A DNA stretch of 64,000 nt from an uncultured bacterium (GTDB lineage Bacteria; Bacillota_I; Bacilli_A; RF39; UBA660). Shown here in pieces: positions 16,938 to 25,100 of this stretch. Position 1 is the first letter of the stretch, and each line of letters starts with the position of its first letter. The stretch is from the NCBI GenBank assembly GCA_947646655.1, contig CANSHI010000007.1, positions 1-64,000 on the forward strand, in the 5' to 3' direction. Position numbers and translations under genes: made by a program. The notes beneath the pieces are model-generated. The model had not been told where the DNA came from and ran no database searches. It worked only from the letters and a program-made list of their open reading frames with translations.

Positions 16938-18431
16938 ATGAATAAAGCAATGAATAAAGTAATAAAATCGCACATAGTTTTAGCATGTATTTCGTTTGTA
17001 GCAGTTGCCTTAATAGCAACCGGAGTCACTTATTCCCTGTTTCAAGTAGATAAAGAGAATACGACAAATCAAAATATAACGATAGGTAATTTAAGTGCTA
17101 AGTTAAATAGTATAGAAGGGGCCGTAGTGTTAAACGACCTTTATCCGACTTTATCTACTGAGCTAACAATGGACGATAAAATATATAATTTTTCCATTTT
17201 AAATGATGGAGATTATGATGTGCAATATGAAATATACTTGAAAGATGCTACAGATAGTTTATTACAGAGTTCTAGTGATTATACAGAATATAAAAGATTT
17301 AATAAAGATTATTATAAGTATATAAACTTTATATTTGATGAAGGAGCTACTAAAAATTTAGATAGTACGAAAAGAGAAGACAAGTTCATTATGTTAAAGG
17401 GAACATTAAAACCAGGAGAGAGCTTTGAACATAAAATACAGTTTTTTGTAGATAAGGGAGAGACTACTGAAAATGGAGCACCTAACGATTTGGCAGGGTC
17501 AGTATTGTCTCTAGATATTTATATGGATGCAACGGCTTTAAGCGGAGAAGAATTAGTGAATGCTTTATTAGAAAAAGCAAATGGGGTAGCAATAACTGAC
17601 TATGAAACAGGAAATAAGGGAGAAATGTACACATTTAGTCATGATGCTACGGCACAAACAGAAGCGTTAACGGATTATCGTTATATAGGGAATATGCCTA
17701 ATAATTATATAGAATTTAATGCAGAAATGTGGAGAATAATAGGAGTATTTACTGTTGAAGGTGAGAATGGCGAAAAAGAACAGAGAGTCAAAATAATTAG
17801 GGAAGAACCGATTGGAGATTTAGCATGGAACGACAATGACTCAAATGAATGGCCTAGCAGTAGCTTATATGCAGTTTTAAATACAGGAGATTATTATAAT
17901 AGAAGAGGAATTTATAATAGTAATGGGTTAACAGGACTTGCTAGGGATCAAATTGCAGCTTCTAAGTGGTATTTAGGTGGAAACAATAATTCTTCGTTAG
18001 ATGGTTCAGCTATTTATAATTTTGAACGTGGAAATACAGTATCTTCAGGACATAGTACAAATACGGTGGAAAAAGTAGGATTACTGTATCCTAGCGATTA
18101 TATTTATACATATGCGTATGGAGTAGATAATACTTGTTTTCAAGACGGATCTAATTGCAGTAGCGGAACACCAAGTAATAGCTGGCTGTCATCCACACAA
18201 AGTTTATGGACTATTACACCTAATTCTTCTAATATGACCACTTTTGGGAAAGGCAACAATCATAATCTCGATCATACGTACAATATATTAGGTAATCTTT
18301 TTGTTAAGCCTACTACATATCTTAGATCCGATATAAGAATTTTATCAGGTACAGGTGAGGAAAGTAATCCTTATAAGTTGTGCATTGATGTTGCAGATAG
18401 TCAGTTGGGTGGAGAGAGTCAACTTCAATAA
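16938..18431 (+). CDS. Exported surface protein with TasA-like N-terminus and a DUF6273-like C-terminal domain
   Basis: A 497-residue protein. Residues 1-35 are a signal/anchor. TYSLFQVDKENTTNQNITIGNL follows, in two parts recalling SipW substrates (an A/T-Y-x-x-F motif then a GNL strand). Residues 40-200 form a beta-rich camelysin/TasA-like module. From about 210 a second domain begins (ITDYETGNKGEMYTFSH, YRYIGNMPNNYIEFN, MWRIIGVF) and ends with TYLRSDIRILSGTGEESNPY. The same domain makes up most of the next protein. It resembles DUF6273-type surface domains. The function is unknown. The SipW genes of this window are 13 kb away. Confidence 0.6.
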   Translation: MNKAMNKVIKSHIVLACISFVAVALIATGVTYSLFQVDKENTTNQNITIGNLSAKLNSIEGAVVLNDLYPTLSTELTMDDKIYNFSILNDGDYDVQYEIYLKDATDSLLQSSSDYTEYKRFNKDYYKYINFIFDEGATKNLDSTKREDKFIMLKGTLKPGESFEHKIQFFVDKGETTENGAPNDLAGSVLSLDIYMDATALSGEELVNALLEKANGVAITDYETGNKGEMYTFSHDATAQTEALTDYRYIGNMPNNYIEFNAEMWRIIGVFTVEGENGEKEQRVKIIREEPIGDLAWNDNDSNEWPSSSLYAVLNTGDYYNRRGIYNSNGLTGLARDQIAASKWYLGGNNNSSLDGSAIYNFERGNTVSSGHSTNTVEKVGLLYPSDYIYTYAYGVDNTCFQDGSNCSSGTPSNSWLSSTQSLWTITPNSSNMTTFGKGNNHNLDHTYNILGNLFVKPTTYLRSDIRILSGTGEESNPYKLCIDVADSQLGGESQLQ

Positions 18432-18476
18432 TTGCAGTTTTTTAATTTGAAACTTAATGTAAAGGTGGACTTAGTT

Positions 18477-19616
18477 ATGAAAAAAGTGGCTTTAAGAAGT
18501 AAGATATTATTATTAGTACTTTTACCAATAATAATAGTAATTTTTGTGATCGCAAATTGTCGATCAAAGAACTATCGAAATATAGAGGATAATTATGCAC
18601 ATAAGGATAATTTAGCAATATATGTTGAAGATGAAACAGGAAAGTTTATACAGAGTGAATCAATTAAATTTCCTACTGAAGGCTATATATTAGATTTAGA
18701 AAACAGTGTGTGCGAAAATGGGGAAGAATTAACTCAAGATATAGAAACAAAGAAAATTAGTTTAAGTTTAAATCATAAAACAAAATGTAGTTTGTATTTT
18801 AAAAAAGAAGCTGAATTATCAAATGTTGAAATCCTATTAGCAAAAGCAAATTCTGAAAATATAACGGATCACGAATCAGGTAATTATAAAGAAATGTATG
18901 CTTTTAGACACGAAGCTACTGCTCAAACCGAAGCATTGATAGATTACCGATATATTGGTGAAAAACCTAATAATTATATTACTTTTAATGATGAACTTTG
19001 GAGAATAATAGGAGTGTTTACAGTAGAAGGCGAAAAAGGAGTAAAGGAGCAAAGAATAAAGATAATAAGGGAAAAATCTATCGGAAATTTAGCATGGGAT
19101 TCAAATAATATTAATGAATGGCCAACATCAAGCTTAGTGACTTTATTAAATGAGGGAGATTACTATAAAAAGAGTGGAGATTATAATTTAATTGGATTAA
19201 CAGAAAAAGCTAAAACTCAAATTGCATTAACCAACTGGTATTTAGGTGGTTCTAAAGATATTTTGCATCCATCACAAACTTTTTATAATTTAGAACGTGG
19301 AAATACAGTATATAATGAAAGAAGCACTAATATGATTGCCAAAATAGGGTTGATGTATCCAAGTGATTATCTATATTCTTATCCAGATGTAATTGATACA
19401 ACAAGCTGGCTTTTTAATTATGCTTTTCAGTGGACCATTACACCACAATCTTTGTATCCTTCTATTGCATTTTATATACATACTAGTCATTCTATTCAAA
19501 ATGCTAATGTTTCTAGTAGTAGTAATATTGGCGTTCGTCCTTGTGTTTATCTTCGATCAAATATTGAAATAATATCAGGAATTGGTACAGAAAGTGATCC
19601 ATATATTTTAAAATAA
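18477..19616 (+). CDS. Membrane-anchored surface protein with the same DUF6273-like domain
   Basis: The ATG at 18477 is preferred (AAAGGTGG upstream), giving about 379 residues. Residues 6-24 form an N-terminal membrane segment. A short InlB-like beta region with two cysteines follows. From about residue 120 the domain matches the preceding protein closely: ITDHESGNYKEMYAFRHEA, WRIIGVFTVEGEKG, RGNTVYNERSTN, and a final GVRPCVYLRSNIEIISG. The TasA-like module of the upstream gene is missing, so this is a partial paralogue. Both genes read in the same direction 45 bp apart and are probably co-transcribed. Confidence 0.6.
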   Translation: MKKVALRSKILLLVLLPIIIVIFVIANCRSKNYRNIEDNYAHKDNLAIYVEDETGKFIQSESIKFPTEGYILDLENSVCENGEELTQDIETKKISLSLNHKTKCSLYFKKEAELSNVEILLAKANSENITDHESGNYKEMYAFRHEATAQTEALIDYRYIGEKPNNYITFNDELWRIIGVFTVEGEKGVKEQRIKIIREKSIGNLAWDSNNINEWPTSSLVTLLNEGDYYKKSGDYNLIGLTEKAKTQIALTNWYLGGSKDILHPSQTFYNLERGNTVYNERSTNMIAKIGLMYPSDYLYSYPDVIDTTSWLFNYAFQWTITPQSLYPSIAFYIHTSHSIQNANVSSSSNIGVRPCVYLRSNIEIISGIGTESDPYILK

Positions 19617-19731
19617 AAATACTAAATATCATTAATATGCCTTTATTTTAAAAGATATAAACAAAACTTTAAATTTACTACTAGTTACTACTTTTCAAAT
19701 TGAATTTTAATTAAGTTGTATTAGTAAAATG

Positions 19732-19740
19732 TGATATAAT
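19732..19740 (+). promoter_or_regulatory. Extended -10 promoter upstream of 19762
   Basis: TGATATAAT lies 21 bp upstream of the start codon. No clear -35 is visible. Confidence 0.55.
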
Positions 19741-19761
19741 ATTCTTAAGGGAGGCGATTTA

Positions 19762-20757
19762 ATGAAATCAATGTATAATAGTGAAATAATAAAAATAGAA
19801 GATGAAAAATTAAAATTACAATATGTTTTAGGTGGATTATCTTCTTATGGAAAAGAACATACTTGTTCTAGATATTGGTCTTGTGATGTTAAATGCAGTG
19901 CTATGCCTGTTCCAGATGATGAAAATTTAGCAAAAGTTATTCAATTTATGCAAAAGCATAATTTAGATGTTATTGCTTTTCTTGAAATTGCATATTCATA
20001 TATACGAGATGGTTTTTATCAGTATGGTACTGAATATGGACCTTTATTAAATGAATTAGAAGATGCTATTAAAAGTTATAATATAAGACACTTGAAACGA
20101 AGCATGATATATAAAAAAGAAGTTATAATTAGAGATTATGAAATATTAACATTATTATCTAGAGATTGCAATAATAAAGATTCAGAGTTAAGTAAATTTT
20201 TATTAAAATATTCTCTTACTGTAAAAGACTTTATCGTTTTAGTGAAAACTAGATTGAATTTCGGATTTTTCTTTTGTCGTGGATTTGAATCATCAGATTT
20301 TTTCAAAGATTTATCTTCTATTACAAGAAATAATATTCCATTCGAAGATTATGATACTGTTATAAAAATAAGAGAAGATGATAGTAAAAAGTCCAATCCA
20401 TTGTTTCAAGAAACAGCTGATTATTATAGAGAAAAATTTCGTGAAATTGCGATTGCAAAGAATGTTGCTGATGATTGTGTGATTGATTCAAAAGAGTTTG
20501 CAAAGATATCTTGCATTTCTGGTTGTTTAATTAAAGGTGTTACTTTTGTTATATATAGTACGGATGATAGATGTAATATATATAATCAGCAATTTACTTT
20601 AGATCCTGCTTCAGCTTATCTATTACTTTTAAATAGATTAGGTATTCCACTAAATGAAGAAGATATTATTAAATTTAAAAAATATGACCCAAATTTAAAA
20701 ACTGCAGAAAATAAAAAAACAAAAAAATTTGGTTTATTTAGAAAATTTAATAAATAG
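19762..20757 (+). CDS. Cytoplasmic protein of unknown function
   Basis: A 331-residue protein that I do not recognise, without signal peptide or membrane segments. A cysteine cluster lies near residues 36-49 (CSRYWSCDVKC), and a second CISGC is near residue 258. The C-terminus is basic (KKTKKFGLFRKFNK). The start is well supported by AGGGAGG 7-8 nt upstream. Codon use is AT-rich like its neighbours. It is flanked by its own promoter and by a 238-bp AT-rich gap on the 3' side (20758-20995). That gap holds only a TATAAT at 20967-20972 ahead of the next gene. Confidence 0.5.
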   Translation: MKSMYNSEIIKIEDEKLKLQYVLGGLSSYGKEHTCSRYWSCDVKCSAMPVPDDENLAKVIQFMQKHNLDVIAFLEIAYSYIRDGFYQYGTEYGPLLNELEDAIKSYNIRHLKRSMIYKKEVIIRDYEILTLLSRDCNNKDSELSKFLLKYSLTVKDFIVLVKTRLNFGFFFCRGFESSDFFKDLSSITRNNIPFEDYDTVIKIREDDSKKSNPLFQETADYYREKFREIAIAKNVADDCVIDSKEFAKISCISGCLIKGVTFVIYSTDDRCNIYNQQFTLDPASAYLLLLNRLGIPLNEEDIIKFKKYDPNLKTAENKKTKKFGLFRKFNK

Positions 20758-20995
20758 TTAAAAATCATTATTACACTACATAGTTTTTTAATATTTTAAA
20801 TAAATACATAAAAAATTCCCAAATTTTATTACCAATTTACTACTTTTGAAAGCAAAAATATAATAAATTATAAAAAGTATATGTGAATATTTTTCAAAAC
20901 TAAAAAATAACACTTATAAATAAAAGGTAATAATATTAAGACCTTTTAATTTCTTATAAAATCGTTTATAATATCTTCTGAAATGGGGGATATTT

Positions 20996-21787
20996 ATGGA
21001 TATGGAGAATCAACAAATGATTATGAGTGCTACTTTAGAGAGAAATAATGCTTTATTAAGAGATGCTATTTCTTTTAGTGAACTTAGTAATGCTGCTAAA
21101 AATAGATTTTATGATCATGATGGCAATGAACACTTTATTGACCTTTCAAGGGAGTTCAATAATGGTTGCTGTGGTAGGGTTTACTTTTTAGATGAAGATA
21201 ACAAAAGAGTCTTTAAGAAATATTATGTAAATACTTTAAGCGATTACAGACTTAAATATTCTGTTTTCGTTATATTGAATGAAATGAGACATCCCAATAT
21301 AATTTGTCCATTAGAAGACTATTATGATTCAAAACCTGATGATTTAAAACCTTCAATAATGGCTGGATATACTTATGATTATATTATAGGACATGCTGTC
21401 GATTTATTGTATAGGCCTAAAGATTACTTGTTAGAAAATTTAAGGAGTATAGAAAAATTGTTCGATCAGTTAGCAAAAGAAGGTGTACAAGTATCTGATT
21501 TAAAACCTGATAATGTAGTACTAAACGAAAACAGAATAGTAATTATCGATCCCGATTGTTTTCAAAAAATGCCAAAAGAAGCTATTAAATATACTTCGAG
21601 GATGAACAAGAGACTTTTATTATATTTGATGAGAGATCTTTTATCTAAAAACATGGGACCAACAAGTTTTTGTATTCGTGATATCAATTCATTATTTTCT
21701 TCGGAACTAGAAGATGAAAAAGATATGACTAGCTTTGTTGCGAAGAGATTAATGTTCAAAAAGAGGATTATCGATTATTTGAAATAA
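20996..21787 (+). CDS. Protein-kinase-like protein (Hanks-type fold)
   Basis: A 263-residue protein with kinase-fold landmarks: a glycine-rich loop GCCGRVYFLD, a lysine-containing strand (RVFKKYY), and the helix segment EMRHPNIICPLEDYY. The catalytic loop VSDLKPDNVVL fits the xxDLKPxN pattern. IIDPDCF stands where eukaryotic-type kinases have DFG. The activation segment is short and the C-lobe is small, so it may act on a narrow substrate or be a phosphotransferase relative. No membrane segment or PASTA domain is present, so it is not PrkC/Stk. The substrate is unknown. GGGGGA lies 5 nt upstream of the first ATG; the ATG at 21002 is an alternative. Confidence 0.6.
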   Translation: MDMENQQMIMSATLERNNALLRDAISFSELSNAAKNRFYDHDGNEHFIDLSREFNNGCCGRVYFLDEDNKRVFKKYYVNTLSDYRLKYSVFVILNEMRHPNIICPLEDYYDSKPDDLKPSIMAGYTYDYIIGHAVDLLYRPKDYLLENLRSIEKLFDQLAKEGVQVSDLKPDNVVLNENRIVIIDPDCFQKMPKEAIKYTSRMNKRLLLYLMRDLLSKNMGPTSFCIRDINSLFSSELEDEKDMTSFVAKRLMFKKRIIDYLK

Positions 21788-21812
21788 CAAACTAGTAATT
21801 TTTGTGAATATG

Positions 21813-21821
21813 TGCTATAAT
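21813..21821 (+). promoter_or_regulatory. Extended -10 promoter of the 45-residue peptide gene
   Basis: TGCTATAAT is a perfect extended -10, 27 bp upstream of the start at 21848. Confidence 0.65.
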
Positions 21822-21847
21822 ACGAGCTGAAGAGAGGGGATTTTCGT

Positions 21848-21985
21848 ATGGATGATAAGACAAGAACATGCTTTATGATGTCTGGACTTATTTTAGCAAT
21901 GATTTTAGTAGTAGGATTCTTTCAATTTTATGTAAGCGTTAAAGCAAGGGTGAACGGAGTCCACTTTAGCTATGTGCAAGAATAG
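21848..21985 (+). CDS. Small single-span membrane protein (45 residues)
   Basis: ATG to TAG encodes 45 residues: a charged N-terminus (MDDKTRTC), one hydrophobic span of about 20 residues (GLILAMILVVGFFQFYV) and a short polar tail (VKARVNGVHFSYVQE). GAGAGGGGA lies about 9 nt upstream, an extended -10 promoter is at 21813-21821, and a terminator overlaps the stop codon. The gene is therefore a complete monocistronic unit. I do not recognise the family. It could be a small regulatory membrane protein or a type I toxin-like peptide; no antisense RNA is obvious. Confidence 0.65.
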   Translation: MDDKTRTCFMMSGLILAMILVVGFFQFYVSVKARVNGVHFSYVQE

Positions 21986-22008
21986 TACTTAAGATGAGTA
22001 CTTTTTTT
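21984..22008 (+). terminator. Terminator of the 45-residue peptide gene
   Basis: Two AGTACT arms, 7 nt apart, form a 6-bp stem followed by TTTTTT. It begins inside the TAG stop codon. Confidence 0.75.
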
Positions 22009-22195
22009 GTTGTGAAATTTTAGCACATAAAATGTTAAATGTAAAGCTTAAATGATTAAAAAGTTAATGTTTTTTGGGGTTTTAAAAATTATAAAAAAAA
22101 GTTAGTCAAATTTGTAAATTTAGTATTCCAATTTAGTTTTTTTTTTGTTAAAATGAATTTGTAAGTAGATACAATTTGAGTTAGGAGTGAAGTTT

Positions 22196-25100
22196 ATGAC
22201 AGGGGAATTGGATAGGTTTTTTGATAAAATAAATTTCACTAATAGAGAACCTTTTAAAAATGTAGAAGTGAAAAAAGTGGTAGTCCATAAGTTAGAAAAT
22301 ACTTGGACTATTTATATTGAAAATAAAAGACCTTTGAGTGTTGTCGATTTTGCAGAGTTAAAAGCGGTTTGTAAGAAAGGGTTTGAAAACGTCAAAAGAG
22401 TAGATTTCGACGTTGTGAACGATTTTTTTGATGATGACGATGTACTTTCTTATATTAAATATTATTTAGAGGAGCTCAGTACTAAAAGTCCTGCTTTGCG
22501 AAGCTTAAAAGGTAACGAAATAAAAGTCAGTAATAAAAATATTATAATTGAAGTTACTAATAGAGTTGAAGAAACGCTTATAAAGTCTAAGAAGGAAAAA
22601 ATATTAAGCTGGTTTTCCAAAATGGGTTTAGATGGAGTAGATATCGAGACTACTTTGAACGAAGTTAAGAGAAATAAAGTTAAAGAAGAAATAAAAAAAG
22701 TAAAAAGTAAAGTGGAAGAACAGATGAAGACTCCTAGTATAGCGTATGAAGAAAAAAAAGGAGCACCTGTTTTAGAAGTTAAGGGAGAGGCTTTGTTTGG
22801 GATACCGTTTGACATATCTAAAATTACTCCTATAAGAAATATTACGGGAGAAAAAAGAGGGGTAGCGATATGTGCTTATATTACCGATATTAGAGCTATA
22901 GTGTCGCAGAAAACGGATTATAAAATATTCACGATCAAAGTTAATGATGGTGAGTCTCCTTTTACTTGTAAACTTTTTACTAATGATGACAGTGTGTATC
23001 AAATTTTACTGAGAAATTTAAAAGAAGGATACTGGTATAGATTTAGGGGAAGTATACAAATGGATTCATATTTACACTCTTTAGTACTAACAATAAGAAG
23101 TATAATGGAGTGTGACCCTGAAGAATTGGTAAGACCTGATCTTTCTAATAAAAATGTTTCAGAAGCTAAAGAAAAAGTAGAGCTTCAAAATGCGACGTCT
23201 GATTTAGGAGGTTTTGATGATATACCTTACGATGATATTCCGTATGACGACATACCTTTAGATGATGGATATTATTCAAATGATGATGGCTTCTTCGCTT
23301 TCTTAGATGACATGCCATTGGCAGAACCTAGTAATATCGATATGGACTTGCCTAAAAGTTTTGAAGTAGAGAAGAAAGTTGTAGAAAGTTCACCAACTGT
23401 AAACCTAGTTGAGAAAAAAGAAGAAAAACAGCAAAAAAAAGTAGAAAAAAGTGAGCCCGTAATAGATTTTAAAAAGCCTACAGATAAGGACTGCATATAT
23501 GGTAGTGCGATCAATGGTATTACAGTTACTATGGATAGCCAAAAAGCTCCTGTTAATTCTTGTATTTTTGAAGGCAAGATTTTTGATGTAGAAGAATTTC
23601 AATCGAGCAAAAACAATTTTAAAATTATAACTTTAAAAATTACAGATTATACAAATTCTTTTTTAGCGAAAATATTTACACAAGATACTATGGAATTTAA
23701 TAGGCTTTTGAAGGATTTAAAGAGTGGTATTTGGGTTCGCATAGAAGGTAGCATTAAGTATGACGATTATGCTAAAGATTTAGTGATGAATGCTAGAAAT
23801 ATAATCTCTATACCTAGTAAGGATACAGTGTTAAAAGATGAGATGCCAGTTAAAAGGGTAGAATTACATAGTCATACGATGATGAGTCAAATGGACGGCG
23901 TTTTAGATGTGAAAACATATTTAGATACTCTTCATAATATGGGGTATAAAAGTGTCGCTATTACGGATCATAATGGTGCTCAAAGTTTTCCCGATGCTTT
24001 TCATAAAGAGAGAGCTTTTAATAAAGGTATAGAAAAAGACGAAGATAAGTTTAAAGTCATTTATGGAACTGAGCTTGTCATGATAGAGGACTCTGTAGAT
24101 ATCGTTAAACGTCCAGTCGATATGCCTAGTTTAGATGCGACATATTGTGTATTCGACTTAGAAACAACTGGATTTAATGCCGGTGGAGGTGACTCCATAA
24201 TCGAAATAGGTGCTGTACTCATAAAAGAGGGAGAAATAATCGAAAGATATGATGAGCTTATAAATCCTGGACGAGAGTTGCCAGCTAGAATTACAGAAGT
24301 GACAAGTATTACAGATGCGATGCTTAAAGATAAAGATAACGAAGAAAATGCTGTTAAAAGGTTTATAGAATTTATAAAAGATTATCCTTTAGTTGCACAT
24401 AATGCGAAGTTCGATTGTTCTTTTTTAGAGATGGCTTATAAAAAGTATAATTTGGGAGAATTTACTAATTGTGTCATAGATACTTTGGAACTTTCTAGAA
24501 CTTTAGATAATGGGTTTGCAAGACACGGTTTAAGTGCTTTAGTTAAACGGTATAATATAGATTGGGATGAGTCTTCGCACCATAGGGGAGATTACGATGC
24601 GGAGGGAACTGCTAAAGTTTTCGATAAGATGATTAAAAAAATGTATAATCAAAATATTGAAAATATAAAAGATTTCAATAATTTAGTCAGTAAAGATGAA
24701 ATATATAAGTATGGAAAGAGTTATCATGTCAATCTGTTGGTACAGAACAAAAAAGGCTTAAAAAATTTATTTAAGCTCATAAGTCTTGCTAATACTAAGT
24801 ATCTTTTTAAGACACCGAGAATACTTAGAAGTGAAATCGAAGCACATAGAGAAGGTATTTTAGTCGGAAGTGGCTGTTATGAAAGTGAAATATTTACTCA
24901 GGCAAAGAGACTTAGTGATGAGGAATTATCTAACTTAATACAATTTTACGATTATGTGGAAGTTCAACCGCCGGAAGTGTATTCACATTTGATAGAAACG
25001 GGAGACTTTTATAATATTTTAGAAGTTCAAAATAATATCGAAAAAATAGTAGATTGCACTAGAAATTCCGGAAAGATAATAGTTGCTACTGGTGATGTTC

